From contig JACPWS010000100.1 in assembly GCA_016196925.1 (NCBI GenBank), positions 1-39,186 of the forward strand: 39,186 nucleotides of DNA, written 5' to 3'. Source of the stretch: Burkholderiales bacterium. GTDB lineage: Bacteria > Pseudomonadota > Gammaproteobacteria > Burkholderiales > Burkholderiaceae_D. The position numbers were made by a program, and so were the translations under genes. The notes under the pieces were generated by a model. The model saw nothing but the letters and a program-made list of their open reading frames with translations, was not told the DNA's origin and did no database searches. This document shows positions 24,711 through 33,753 of this stretch, piece by piece. Positions within the stretch are counted from its first letter, which is position 1. Each line of letters begins with the position of its first letter.

Positions 24711-26681
24711 TCAGGTGGTCGCATGCAGCGCCGGCAAAGCGAAGCGGAAGATGGTACCACCGCCCGGATTGTCTCGGTGCGACAGGCTGCCGCCGTGGAA
24801 TTCGAGCGCGGTGCGGCAGATGTTCAGGCCCATGCCCATGCCGCTGGCCTTGGTCGAAAAAAACGGTGAGAACAATAGCCCGGCGACGTTGGCCGGTATG
24901 CCGTGGCCGCGGTCTATGACTTCCACCGCGATGCGGTCGCCGGCGGCGTCGAAGCTGGCCAGTATGCGCAGCACGCGCTGCGCCGGCGCGATTTTTTGCA
25001 TCGCTTCGATGGCGTTGCGGGTCAGGTTCAGCAGCACCTGTTCCAGCAAGACGCGGTCGGCCAGCACCGGCGGCAGATCAGGCTCCAGCTGCCATTGCAG
25101 GCTGACATGGGCGCCCTGGGCTTGCAATTCGATCAGCGGCATGGCGCTCTGGATCAGGTCCGCGATGCTGACCGCTTCGCGCGTCGGCTCGCGTTTTTTG
25201 ACGAATTCATGCACGCTGCGGATGATCTGGCCGGCGCGCTGGGCCTGGGCGTTGGCTTTCTCGAGCGCGCTTTGCAGCATGGCCGGTTCGACCTGGCCGG
25301 CCTGCAATAAATTGATGGCGCCGGTGGTATAGCTCGAGATCGCCGCCAGCGGCTGGTTCAGTTCGTGCGCCAGCATCGAGGCGATTTCGCCCATGGTGGC
25401 GAGACGGGCGCTGGCGTGCAGTTTTTCTTCCTGTTGCCGGCTCAGTTCCTGGGCGCGCTTCAGTTCGGAAACGTCGAGGATGGAGCTCATCCAGCCGGTT
25501 TGCTGGCCGCGTTCATTGACCAGCGGCGATTCGTAAATCAAGACCGGGATGCGCTCGCCGTTGGCGTGCTGGTAGATCGTCTCGAAGCCTTCTGCCGGCA
25601 CGGTGCCGGCCAGGATCTGGGTGAAGCGCTGCTGGTATTCTTCCAGCGCTTCCGGCGCCCAGTAAGGCATGGGCGGCAGGCGCCCGACCAGTTGCGCGGC
25701 CGGGTAGCCGACCATGCGGCAAAACGCCGGATTGACATAGGTCAGGCGGCCCTCCATGTCGCGCGCGCGCAAGCCGGTGATCAGCGAGTTTTCCATGGCG
25801 GTGCGGAACGCCATCTGCTGGCGCAGCGCGCCTTCGGCCGCCAGCCGGCGGTTGATGTCGCGCCACAAGGCGGCCAGGCTCCACAGCAAGCCGAGCGACA
25901 GCAGGATGATGGCCAGCACCAGCAAATTCGAGAGCAGCCTGGGCTCGCTCTTGTTGCTGTTGGTGCGCAGCGTCAGCGCCACGCCGGGCAAATCGAGCGC
26001 GCGGTTATGCGTGTACACATTCTTGCCCGGGCCGCCGGCGGCGCGGCTGGCAACCACCTTGTCATCGACGTCGACCAGGGAAATCTGGTTGTCTTGCGCA
26101 AACCACCAGGGCACCAGTTCTTCGAGGATGCCGGACAGGCGGTAGCTGATGAGGATGCGGCCGAAATGCCGGTTCTCCTGTAGCAGCGGGATCTGGCAAC
26201 TGAGCAGGTAAGAATTTTTCGTGTTGGTTTCGGGCGTAGGCGTCAGGCAGCGCAGTTTGCCGTCCATGCCGCCGGAAACCGCCTGCGGTGGCGGCGTTTC
26301 CCTGGCCGGCGCGGCCGAGTCCGCGGTGGAGGCGATCGCCGTGTCGCGATTGTCGAACCAGACGATGCGCTGAATTTCGTGGTTGTTTTTGAGTATGGTG
26401 CGAAAACGTTCCAGCACGGCGTTGGCCGGCAGCCTGGATGTCATGATTTCGGCGCCGACTTGGCGCAGCATTTCTTCATTGCGGTTGAGCTGGAACTGTA
26501 TCGCCTGTTCCACCCACAGGGTATCGGCAATCAACTGCTCTTGTCTTTCGTTGGCTTCCATCCTTTGCGCTTGCCACGGCAGCCAGATCAGGGTCGCCAG
26601 AAACAGCAAGACCAGCAGGATAGGGATGATCCAGCGCCATCTCTGGGCCGGCCATGCCTGCGATTTGTAGAAAGTCTTCAT
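24711..26681 (-). CDS. dctS: PAS sensor histidine kinase, DctS-like
   Basis: 656 aa inner-membrane kinase. A first membrane helix (residues 18-36) and a second (about 255-275) enclose a periplasmic sensor domain that should bind a C4-dicarboxylate or related acid. A PAS domain follows (about 290-410, ITGLRARDMEGRLTYVNPAF). The H-box is MLAHELNQPLAAISSY, with the phosphorylated His. The ATP-binding domain has NLTRNAIEAM (N box), VIDRGHGIPA (G1) and GMGMGLNICR (G2). It is transcribed ahead of the response regulator with a 14-bp gap. Overall order and neighbours match DctS of TRAP-linked systems. Confidence 0.88.
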   Translation of the reverse strand: MKTFYKSQAWPAQRWRWIIPILLVLLFLATLIWLPWQAQRMEANERQEQLIADTLWVEQAIQFQLNRNEEMLRQVGAEIMTSRLPANAVLERFRTILKNNHEIQRIVWFDNRDTAIASTADSAAPARETPPPQAVSGGMDGKLRCLTPTPETNTKNSYLLSCQIPLLQENRHFGRILISYRLSGILEELVPWWFAQDNQISLVDVDDKVVASRAAGGPGKNVYTHNRALDLPGVALTLRTNSNKSEPRLLSNLLVLAIILLSLGLLWSLAALWRDINRRLAAEGALRQQMAFRTAMENSLITGLRARDMEGRLTYVNPAFCRMVGYPAAQLVGRLPPMPYWAPEALEEYQQRFTQILAGTVPAEGFETIYQHANGERIPVLIYESPLVNERGQQTGWMSSILDVSELKRAQELSRQQEEKLHASARLATMGEIASMLAHELNQPLAAISSYTTGAINLLQAGQVEPAMLQSALEKANAQAQRAGQIIRSVHEFVKKREPTREAVSIADLIQSAMPLIELQAQGAHVSLQWQLEPDLPPVLADRVLLEQVLLNLTRNAIEAMQKIAPAQRVLRILASFDAAGDRIAVEVIDRGHGIPANVAGLLFSPFFSTKASGMGMGLNICRTALEFHGGSLSHRDNPGGGTIFRFALPALHATT

Positions 26682-26720
26682 GCAGTTAGTCTACTGCACA
26701 GTCCGGCCCGCCGTCGCGCT

Positions 26721-26734
26721 TGTGGTTAACCACA
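26721..26734. promoter_or_regulatory. Palindrome in the dctS-dctP divergent region, candidate DctR site
   Basis: TGTGGTTAACCACA is a perfect 14-bp palindrome. It ends one base before the -35 box of the proposed dctP promoter, the position expected for an activator. Assignment to DctR is inference from the adjacent regulator gene. Confidence 0.4.
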
Positions 26735-26735
26735 G

Positions 26736-26764
26736 TTGCGCTCCGGGAGCGGCTTGGGAATAAT
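26736..26764 (+). promoter_or_regulatory. Candidate dctP promoter
   Basis: TTGCGC (26736-26741) and AATAAT (26759-26764) with a 17-bp spacer. Both boxes are weak, in keeping with activator dependence. Confidence 0.4.
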
Positions 26765-26800
26765 CGGGGAAAAAATTCCATTCCAAAAACGGAGACAACG

Positions 26801-27802
26801 ATGAACCTCAAAAACCTGCTGTTTTCTGCGCTGGCCGCATCCCTCGTCGGCGGCGCCGCTTGCGCGCAAGCGCCTATCGTCATCAAGTTCAGCCATGTGG
26901 TCGCCAGCGACACGCCCAAGGGCAAGGCGGCCGAACGCTTCAAGGAGCTGGCGGAAAAAAATACCAACGGCCGCGTCAAGGTGGAACTGTATCCGAACAG
27001 CACCTTGTACAAGGACAAGGAAGAACTGGAAGCGCTGCAACTGGGCGCGGTGCAGATGCTGGCGCCTTCGCTGGCCAAGTTCGGCCCGCTTGGCGTCAAG
27101 GAATTCGAAGTATTCGACCTGCCTTTCATTTTCCCGTCCAAAGAAGTCCTGTATCAGGTGACCGAAGGGCCTGTCGGCAAGAGTCTGCTGCAAAAACTGG
27201 AGCCTAAAGGCATTATCGGCCTGGCGTACTGGGACAATGGTTTCAAGGTGATGTCGGCCAATAAGCCGCTGCATAAACCGGCCGATTTCAGGGGCATGAA
27301 GATGCGCATCCAGTCGTCCAAAGTGCTCGACGCCCAGATGCGCGCGCTCGGCGCCAACCCGCAAGTGCTGGCTTTCTCCGAGGTGTATCAGGCCTTGCAG
27401 ACCGGGGTGGTGGACGGCACCGAAAACCCGCCTTCCAATATGTACACCCAGAAAATGCATGAAGTGCAAAAGCATGTGACGGTGTCGAATCACGGCTATC
27501 TCGGCTATGCGGTGATCGTCAACAAAAAATTCTGGGATAACTTGCCGGCCGACATACGCAAGCAGCTGGAAGCCGCGATGAAGACCTCGACCTCGTACGC
27601 CAACGCGATTGCCGACCAGGAAAACAGCAGGGCGATGGACGCCATCCGCAAGTCGGGCAAGACCACCATCTATCAGTTGACGGCGCCAGAGCAAGCCGAA
27701 TGGCGCAAGGCCTTGTTGCCGGTGCAGACCGACATGGAAGGCCGCATAGGCAAGGACTTGATCGCTTCCATCCGCAAATTGTCCAGCGCATCGGGCAAAT
27801 AA
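26801..27802 (+). CDS. dctP: TRAP transporter solute-binding protein, DctP type
   Basis: Periplasmic binding protein that captures C4-dicarboxylates or similar organic acids and delivers them to DctQM. 333 aa, with a signal peptide to about residue 22 (GGAACAQAP). Family blocks are IKFSHVVASDTPKGKAAERF, the ligand-anchoring Arg in GMKMRIQSSKV, and VDGTENPPSNMYTQKMHEVQ. The C-terminal LTAPEQAEWRKA is usual. GGAGA precedes the ATG. It is the first gene of dctPQM and divergent from dctSR. The closest described type is the succinate/malate/fumarate system, but the exact ligand is not proven by sequence. Confidence 0.93.
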   Translation: MNLKNLLFSALAASLVGGAACAQAPIVIKFSHVVASDTPKGKAAERFKELAEKNTNGRVKVELYPNSTLYKDKEELEALQLGAVQMLAPSLAKFGPLGVKEFEVFDLPFIFPSKEVLYQVTEGPVGKSLLQKLEPKGIIGLAYWDNGFKVMSANKPLHKPADFRGMKMRIQSSKVLDAQMRALGANPQVLAFSEVYQALQTGVVDGTENPPSNMYTQKMHEVQKHVTVSNHGYLGYAVIVNKKFWDNLPADIRKQLEAAMKTSTSYANAIADQENSRAMDAIRKSGKTTIYQLTAPEQAEWRKALLPVQTDMEGRIGKDLIASIRKLSSASGK

Positions 27803-27902
27803 GCGCCCGCCTGTTCCTGACGCAGCGCCGGCCGCGCTCCGCCTGCTGCGCGGCGCCGGCCAGGCCTGGCATTACGCCCGCTTTCACTCTAGCTTGGACA
27901 CC

Positions 27903-28454
27903 ATGAAATTTCTCGATCATCTGGAAGAATGGCTGATCGCCTCCCTGATGGGGGCGGCCACCGTGATTACCTTCCTCGCGGTATTGCACCGCTATCTGTC
28001 CGGCTTTGCCATCCCCGGCTTGCAGGACGCCTTATTGAAAATGAATACCAGCTGGGCGCAGGAGCTGACCATCTATATGTTCGTCTGGATGGCCAAGTTC
28101 GGCGCCGCCTACGGCGTGCGCACCGGCATCCACGTCGGGGTCGACGTGCTGATTAACCGGCTCAACGAGCGCAAGCGCAAGGTTTTCGTCGTGTTCGGCT
28201 TGCTGGCCGGCGCCCTGTTCACCGGCACCATAGGCACGCTCGGCGCCGGCTTCGTGTGGGAAATGTCGCATACCGACCAGACTTCGGCCGATATGGAAGT
28301 GCCGATGTGGATAGTCTATCTGGCGGTGCCATTAGGCTCTTACCTGATGTGTTTTCGCTTCCTGCAAGTCTGCTGGACCTTCGTCCAGACCGGCGAATTG
28401 CCTAAGCATGATGTGGCCCATGTCGAAGGCTTGGAAGACGAGGTGCAAGCATGA
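27903..28454 (+). CDS. dctQ: TRAP transporter small membrane subunit, DctQ
   Basis: 183 aa with four membrane helices. LEEWLIASLMGAATVITFLA, WAQELTIYMFVWMAKFGAAY and GVRTGIHVGVDVL are the typical DctQ blocks; the Glu of WAQEL is conserved. It joins the binding protein to the large permease DctM. It follows dctP by 100 bp and overlaps dctM by 4 bp. The ATG at 27903 gives a normal N-terminus; a TTG three codons upstream is possible. Confidence 0.93.
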   Translation: MKFLDHLEEWLIASLMGAATVITFLAVLHRYLSGFAIPGLQDALLKMNTSWAQELTIYMFVWMAKFGAAYGVRTGIHVGVDVLINRLNERKRKVFVVFGLLAGALFTGTIGTLGAGFVWEMSHTDQTSADMEVPMWIVYLAVPLGSYLMCFRFLQVCWTFVQTGELPKHDVAHVEGLEDEVQA

Positions 28455-29731
28455 ATGCCGCCATCATTTTCATCTTGCTGCTGGCGCTGATGCTGACCGG
28501 CATGCCGATCTCGATCTCGCTCGGCCTGACCGTGCTGACTTTCCTGTTCAGCATGACCCAGGTGCCGATAGAATCGGTGGCGCTGAAACTGTTCACCGGC
28601 ATAGAAAAATTCGAGATCATGGCGATCCCGTTCTTTATCCTGGCCGGCAATTTTCTCACACATGGCGGGGTGGCGCGGCGCATGATCAAGTTCGCCGCCT
28701 CCATGGTCGGTCACTGGCACGGCGGCCTGGCGCTGGCCGGCGTGATGGCTTGCGCGCTGTTCGCGGCGGTGTCGGGTTCTTCGCCGGCGACGGTGGTGGC
28801 GATCGGTTCCATCATCATGCCGGCCATGGTGCGCCAGGGTTATCCCAAGGGTTTCGGCGCGGGCGTGATCACCACCTCCGGCGCGCTCGGCATCCTGATT
28901 CCGCCTTCCATCGTGATGGTGATGTATTCGGTCTCTACCAATACTTCGGTCGGCCAGTTGTTCATGGCGGGCGTGGTGCCTGGCTTGCTGCTGGCGACTT
29001 TTCTCGGCGTTACCACCTGGTTCCTGGCGCGCAAACACGATTATCCGCGTTTGCCGAAAGCCAGTTGGGGCGAACGTCTCGCCGCCTTCCGCAAGAGCGC
29101 CTGGGGTTTGCTGTTGATCGTGATCGTGATGGGCGGCATCTACAGCGGCTTGTTCACGCCGACCGAAGCAGCCGCGGTGGCCGCCGTGTATGCCTTCGTC
29201 ATCGCCGTGTTCGTCTACAAAGACATGACGCTGAAAAAGCTGCCGAAAGTCTTGCTCGATTCGGCCGCCATGTCCGCCATGCTGTTATACATCATCACCA
29301 ACGCGGTCTTGTTTTCTTTCCTGATGACCAGCGAAAACATCCCGCAGGCGATGGCCGGCTGGATCATGGACAAGGGCTTCGGCATGATCAGCTTCTTGTT
29401 GGTGGTGAATGTCTTGCTGCTGCTGGCCGGGAATGTGATGGAGCCATCCTCCATCGTGCTGATCATGGCGCCCATCCTGTTCCCGGTCGCCATGAAGCTG
29501 GGCATCGATCCCGTGCATTTCGGCATCATCATGGTGGTGAATATGGAAGTCGGCATGTGCCATCCGCCGGTGGGGCTGAACCTGTATGTGGCCTCCGGCA
29601 TCACCAAGATGGGCATCAGCGAGCTGACGATCGCGGTCATGCCGTGGTTGCTGACCATGCTGGCTTTCCTGTTGCTGGTGACCTATGTGCCGCAGATTTC
29701 TATCTGGTTGCCGAATCTGCTCTACAAATAA
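28451..29731 (+). CDS. dctM: TRAP transporter large permease, DctM
   Basis: 426 aa with about twelve hydrophobic helices. This is the sodium-driven permease that moves the substrate across the inner membrane. Typical blocks are FFILAGNFLTHGGVARRMI, SGSSPATVVAIGSIIMPAM, TTSGALGILIPPSIVMV, FTPTEAAAVAAVYA and MVVNMEVGMCHPPVGLNLYV. The start lies inside the stop of dctQ (ATGA), so translation is coupled. Confidence 0.95.
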   Translation: MNAAIIFILLLALMLTGMPISISLGLTVLTFLFSMTQVPIESVALKLFTGIEKFEIMAIPFFILAGNFLTHGGVARRMIKFAASMVGHWHGGLALAGVMACALFAAVSGSSPATVVAIGSIIMPAMVRQGYPKGFGAGVITTSGALGILIPPSIVMVMYSVSTNTSVGQLFMAGVVPGLLLATFLGVTTWFLARKHDYPRLPKASWGERLAAFRKSAWGLLLIVIVMGGIYSGLFTPTEAAAVAAVYAFVIAVFVYKDMTLKKLPKVLLDSAAMSAMLLYIITNAVLFSFLMTSENIPQAMAGWIMDKGFGMISFLLVVNVLLLLAGNVMEPSSIVLIMAPILFPVAMKLGIDPVHFGIIMVVNMEVGMCHPPVGLNLYVASGITKMGISELTIAVMPWLLTMLAFLLLVTYVPQISIWLPNLLYK

Positions 29732-29739
29732 TGCGAGGC

Positions 29740-29774
29740 AAACGCCGTATTTTCCGTAAGGAAATATGGCGTTT
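29740..29774 (+). terminator. Hairpin after dctM
   Basis: AAACGCC (29740-29746) pairs with GGCGTTT (29768-29774), and pairing continues inwards through TATTTTCC/GGAAATA. No strong T-run follows, so it may be an RNA-stabilising or weak termination hairpin for dctPQM. Confidence 0.45.
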
Positions 29775-29914
29775 ACCGGTTTGACGAAATGAAACGCGGC
29801 AATGCCTAGCATATTTTCTACAGTTTTTGCCGCCTTATACATATATGCAACAAGCTCGATATTTTTATGTGTTTCCCTGTGGTATGCCATTTCGCACCAT
29901 GCTATATTCTTGCC

Positions 29915-30103
29915 AGTTCAGTTTTTTGGCGGCAGGCGCAGAATTAAAAGGCGGTAGTGCAAAAGAAACGGTATTCAACCGTAACACAGAGGAGACGCGC
30001 GTTTTTATTACAAGCTGAGTTAAAGTGGAGCAACCACCTGAAGCTAAACAGCCAGAAACGCGAAAGATGTTTTAAAGGCGCATCGGATGATGCGCCTTTT
30101 TTC
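29915..30103 (+). ncRNA. Candidate small RNA or long leader upstream of ogt
   Basis: The 412-bp gap between dctM and ogt has no convincing ORF. It carries an extended -10 box TGCTATATT at 29900-29908 and, about 190 nt later, a perfect intrinsic terminator. Between them is a purine-rich stretch with small hairpins such as ACGGT/ACCGT. An independent transcript of about 190 nt is plausible. No good -35 box is seen. It does not match 6S RNA features I know. It could instead be a terminated leader of ogt. Confidence 0.4.
30074..30102 (+). terminator. Intrinsic terminator upstream of ogt
   Basis: Perfect 11-bp arms AAAGGCGCATC/GATGCGCCTTT with loop GGAT, continuing into a run of six T. It lies 42 bp before the ogt start, so it must end a transcript that begins upstream. 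Confidence 0.85.
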
Positions 30104-30143
30104 TTGGGTGTGCCCGGCAGCGCGTACTTACCTGGAGTTCACT

Positions 30144-30665
30144 ATGTTAAATACCGAAACGGCTGTCTTTTCCGCCATCGTCCATGCCCCTTTCGGCGCC
30201 ATCGGCATCCGCACCGAGCAAGAGTGGGTCGGCGAACTGGTGTATCTGCCGCCGCGTTTCCCGGAAAAATCGCCTACCGATAAATTGAGCGAATTAGCGG
30301 CGCTGCAGTTAGGGCGTTACCTGGAACAGCCTGATTTCCGTTTCGACTTGCCGTTAAAGCCGGTCGGCACCGAGTTTCAGCGCCGGGTGTGGGCCGCGAT
30401 TTCCGCCATTCCGCGTGGCGAAGTGCTGACTTACGGGCAGATCGCCAAACATCTGCGGTCGGCCCCGCGCGCGGTCGGCCAGGCTTGCGGTTGCAACTGG
30501 TATCCGCTGGTGATCCCTTGCCACCGGGTGACCGCCGCTGGCGGCCTCGGCGGCTTTGCCCATCACGACGATGAAACCGGCTTCTATGTCGGCATCAAGC
30601 GCTGGTTGCTGACGCACGAAGGCGTGCCCGGCTACACCGGGGAAGACTTGTGGAAACAAAAATAA
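30144..30665 (+). CDS. ogt: Methylated-DNA-protein-cysteine methyltransferase
   Basis: Suicide repair protein that takes the methyl group from O6-methylguanine onto its own Cys. 173 aa. The active site PCHRV has Cys126. The recognition helix segment SAPRAVGQACGCN precedes it, with Asn118 conserved but Trp119 in place of the usual Pro. FQRRVWAAISAIPRGEVLTYG is the normal start of the DNA-binding domain. GGAG lies 7 nt before the ATG. The last 16 bp overlap xerD, so the two are co-expressed. It lacks an Ada-type regulatory domain. Confidence 0.93.
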   Translation: MLNTETAVFSAIVHAPFGAIGIRTEQEWVGELVYLPPRFPEKSPTDKLSELAALQLGRYLEQPDFRFDLPLKPVGTEFQRRVWAAISAIPRGEVLTYGQIAKHLRSAPRAVGQACGCNWYPLVIPCHRVTAAGGLGGFAHHDDETGFYVGIKRWLLTHEGVPGYTGEDLWKQK

Positions 30666-31579
30666 AACCGGCCGCAACGGCATTGCCGGCCGTAGCGCTG
30701 GCGCAGATCGACCAGTTTTGCGATACGGTCTGGCTGGAGGACGGCCTGGCCAGGAATACGCTGGAAGCGTACAGACGCGATCTGCGCTTGTTCGCGACAT
30801 GGCTGCAGCAACAGCACGGCATCGATCTGTACCAGGTCACGGAGGCAGAAATCAGTGCCTATATTTCAGAAAAACACGCCGCCTCCAAGCCCAGTTCCGC
30901 CAACCGCCGCATGAGCGTGCTGAAACGCTTTTACCTGCTGGCGCATCGTCAGAACCTGATAGCCAATAACCCCTGCATCAAACTCAAATCGGCCGGACCC
31001 GCGCCGCGCCTGCCCAAGACCCTGAGCGAAGCCCAGGTCGAGGCTTTATTGCAGGCGCCCGACGACAGCAGCCCGCTCGGTCTGCGCGACCGCAGCATGC
31101 TGGAACTGTTGTATGCCTGCGGTTTGCGCGTCAGCGAACTGGTGACGCTGCGGGCGATCGAGGTCGGTCTGAACGAGGGTGTGCTGCGGATTACCGGCAA
31201 GGGCGACAAGACCCGCCTGGTGCCGTTCGGCATACCGGCGCGGCACTGGCTGGAGCGTTATCTGAGCGAGGGCAGGGCGGCGATCCTGCATGGACAGCTG
31301 GACGACGCCCTGTTCGTCACCGCCCGCGGCGGCGCCATGACGCGCCAGATGTTCTGGATACTGATCAAGAAATATGCGGCGCAAGCCGGCATTCACACCC
31401 CCCTGTCGCCGCACACCTTGCGGCACGCCTTCGCCACCCATTTGCTGAACCACGGCGCCGACCTGCGCGTGGTGCAGTTGCTGCTGGGGCATGCCGATAT
31501 CTCGACTACCCAGATTTATACGCATGTGGCCAGGGAGCGGCTGAAGCAGTTGCATAAGGAACATCACCCACGCGGGTGA
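30650..31579 (+). CDS. xerD: Site-specific tyrosine recombinase XerD
   Basis: Resolves chromosome dimers at dif together with XerC. 309 aa. The N-terminal SAM-like domain (to about 105) has NTLEAYRRDLRLF and NRRMSVLKRFY. The catalytic residues are all visible: Arg160 (ACGLRVSEL), Lys184 (GKGDK), His255 and Arg258 (SPHTLRHAFATHLL), His281 (LLGHADISTTQIYTHV) and the nucleophile Tyr290. The start is GTG at 30650, with GGGGAAG upstream, and overlaps ogt by 16 bp. The next genes on this strand are far away, so this is chromosomal XerD rather than a phage integrase. Confidence 0.95.
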   Translation: METKIKPAATALPAVALAQIDQFCDTVWLEDGLARNTLEAYRRDLRLFATWLQQQHGIDLYQVTEAEISAYISEKHAASKPSSANRRMSVLKRFYLLAHRQNLIANNPCIKLKSAGPAPRLPKTLSEAQVEALLQAPDDSSPLGLRDRSMLELLYACGLRVSELVTLRAIEVGLNEGVLRITGKGDKTRLVPFGIPARHWLERYLSEGRAAILHGQLDDALFVTARGGAMTRQMFWILIKKYAAQAGIHTPLSPHTLRHAFATHLLNHGADLRVVQLLLGHADISTTQIYTHVARERLKQLHKEHHPRG

Positions 31580-31582
31580 AAA

Positions 31583-31610
31583 AATGGCTGTTTCTCCCGA
31601 AGCAGCCATT
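31583..31610. terminator. Hairpin between convergent xerD and S9 peptidase genes
   Basis: AATGGCTG (31583-31590) pairs with CAGCCATT (31603-31610), with a short A-run on the left. Such a hairpin can serve both genes. T-runs are weak. Confidence 0.5.
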
Positions 31611-31635
31611 CGACACAACTAAAAGCTACTAACGA

Positions 31636-33690
31636 TTATTTCTTCAGACACTTAGCAAAAAAGTCTTCAGAACGATGGTAGAAATCGAATACGTTGACGT
31701 CTTTATTAAAGCCGTGCCCTTCTTCGGCATAGACTTTGTAGTCAATTTGCTTGCCGGCTTTTAACATGGCATCACGCATTTTCTCACCATGTATCATCGG
31801 TACCCGGCGATCATCGGAGCCCATGGTCAGCATGATAGGGCCTTTGACATTTTGAGCATTGCGCGCAGGTGAACGTAATTCAAACAGCGCGGCGTCGGCG
31901 TTCGAGTCGCCTACCCATAGTTTGAACTCGTTTTCCAGGTAGCCACCGGTTGCGGGATCGCCTCCTTCAGAAGTGTCGGACCAAGCGACGTTTTGCAACA
32001 GGCCGAGATCGCTTACAGCGACCAGCGAGTTGGCACACTTCCACATGTCGGGATCCCTCGTCATACCTTGTAAGGAAGCATAGCCGCCGTAGCTGCCACC
32101 CAACAATGCCATGCGATTTTTATCGACGATGCCTTCCTGCACCAGGAATAGCGCGCCATCGTTGATATCGTCTTGCATGGTGCCGCCCCATTGTTTCCAG
32201 GCTTTGGTATAGTGATTTCGCCCATAACCTTCGGAGCCGCGCGGCTCCAGCTCCAACACTGCATAGCCGCGCGATGCGAAGAACTGCGCTTCAGGCCAGC
32301 GTCCCCATGAGGAGAATGTGAAGCCACGTACCATAGGGCCACCGTGAATATTCACTATCAACGGGAGATTTTTACCGTCGGAGCCGCGTGGCAGGGTGAG
32401 ATAACCGTAAATCGGCAAACCGTCCCGTGCTTTGAAGCCGATATATTTGCGCTCCGCCATGTTTTTGGGGTCAGCCCACTCGCGGTTACGGACTATCGGT
32501 TCCAGCGTTTTCTTTTCGGTATCAAACAGAGCGTAAGAGCCTGAATCTACGTCGGATGTGGAAGCGACCAGTACTTTGCTACCATCTTCCGAAAAGACGA
32601 TACCATTATGTGTCGTCGGTAGTGTCGCATCGATGGTATCGATGATTTTCTTTACCGGATTTTCCCCAAACCAAATCCGGGTTGGTCGTGCAGCTTCATA
32701 GGCAAGGCCATAGACCTTACGATTTTTCGGGTCCGGGTCGCGGATCAGGCGAACATGCGCATTTTCGTTCAAATCGAAAATCGGATCTTCATGGACTAAT
32801 TCGCCAAATTGCTTGGTCGTGGTGTCATACTTGTACACGGCCATTTTGTCACGGCCATCCTTGTTGGTCGAAACATACAGAGTGCGATCATCATTATCAA
32901 AACCGAGTATTTCATACATCACGCCGTCTTTGTAGCTCGATTGTTCAAAGATTTTTTCCCACTTGTCGCCATCGATGGGCAAATGCCAATACGTGGTCAT
33001 TTGTGGCTGACCCTTCCCAGGGCGCCGTTCGTCTCTCTGCGCTATTCTTGGCCTGTCCTTTGTATCCAATTCCCAGCCGCCGGTTCTCCCTGGGGACTCG
33101 AAGGTCAGCAGTTTGGCTTTACGGGTCTTGAAGTTGAATTTATAGACATCGGCGTAATCCTTGCTGCGATCACGCATATTTACATACGCTTCAGGTGAAT
33201 CGCCACCCACTGCGCTCAAGATGTTGTCTATATGGATGTCCCCCTTCTTGCGTTCATTGGTATTTTCTAATTCCCAGGTCTTTTCGTTATCGACATCAAA
33301 ATAGTAAGTTCCTTTAAAGACGAACCGTCCTCGTGCCTCTTGGCCATCTGCAGTTCTGTAGAAAATATATTTGTTGCCCACCCAGCGGCTTTCAGCCACA
33401 TCAAAGCGGCTGGACGAAGTAATCACTTTTGCCTTGCGGCTAGCTATGTCTATCAAGACCAGATTGCCGCGACCGTTAATAGGCGCAATTGCCGCCAGCG
33501 TTTTGCCATCTGGCGATATCGATATGTCGCGATAATCGGAAAGTTTAAAAAAAACTTCTACAGGGATGTCCGCTGCGGACTTGTAGGGTGCAGCCGGTGT
33601 GCTTGCCGGTGTCGGTGCCGCCATAACCAGCAGTGGGCATGCAACAAAGACTGCAGCGACAGCTTGTTGCAGAGTAAAACGTAATTTCAT
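31636..33690 (-). CDS. S9-family prolyl oligopeptidase-type peptidase, exported
   Basis: 684 aa. The signal peptide ends near VMAAP (residue 25). Residues about 45-430 form a beta-propeller like that of acylaminoacyl-peptidase, dipeptidyl-peptidase IV and relatives. The alpha/beta hydrolase domain carries GGSYGGY near 533 (nucleophile Ser), TMGSDDRRVP near 622 (Asp) and EEGHGF near 656 (His). It probably releases di- or oligopeptides in the periplasm. It follows the TonB-dependent receptor gene by 63 bp, across a hairpin. AGGAG lies 5 nt before the start. The gene is less GC-rich than its neighbours, like the receptor. Confidence 0.9.
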   Translation of the reverse strand: MKLRFTLQQAVAAVFVACPLLVMAAPTPASTPAAPYKSAADIPVEVFFKLSDYRDISISPDGKTLAAIAPINGRGNLVLIDIASRKAKVITSSSRFDVAESRWVGNKYIFYRTADGQEARGRFVFKGTYYFDVDNEKTWELENTNERKKGDIHIDNILSAVGGDSPEAYVNMRDRSKDYADVYKFNFKTRKAKLLTFESPGRTGGWELDTKDRPRIAQRDERRPGKGQPQMTTYWHLPIDGDKWEKIFEQSSYKDGVMYEILGFDNDDRTLYVSTNKDGRDKMAVYKYDTTTKQFGELVHEDPIFDLNENAHVRLIRDPDPKNRKVYGLAYEAARPTRIWFGENPVKKIIDTIDATLPTTHNGIVFSEDGSKVLVASTSDVDSGSYALFDTEKKTLEPIVRNREWADPKNMAERKYIGFKARDGLPIYGYLTLPRGSDGKNLPLIVNIHGGPMVRGFTFSSWGRWPEAQFFASRGYAVLELEPRGSEGYGRNHYTKAWKQWGGTMQDDINDGALFLVQEGIVDKNRMALLGGSYGGYASLQGMTRDPDMWKCANSLVAVSDLGLLQNVAWSDTSEGGDPATGGYLENEFKLWVGDSNADAALFELRSPARNAQNVKGPIMLTMGSDDRRVPMIHGEKMRDAMLKAGKQIDYKVYAEEGHGFNKDVNVFDFYHRSEDFFAKCLKK

Positions 33691-33703
33691 GGATTCTCCT
33701 AAA

Positions 33704-33727
33704 AATTGGGGCGCTAGGCCCCCAATT
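33704..33727 (-). terminator. Terminator or attenuator between receptor and peptidase genes
   Basis: On the minus strand AATTGGGG and CCCCAATT form 8-bp arms with an 8-nt loop, followed directly by TTTTT and then by the AGGAG of the peptidase gene. It could cut transcription after the receptor gene, or shield the peptidase start. Confidence 0.6.
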
Positions 33728-33753
33728 AATTGATACAGTTTTCTTGCTTATTG

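Noticed and set aside
29915..30103. 6S RNA or a known riboswitch
   Set aside because: The long closing stem and central bubble of 6S RNA are not seen, and no riboswitch consensus is recognisable.
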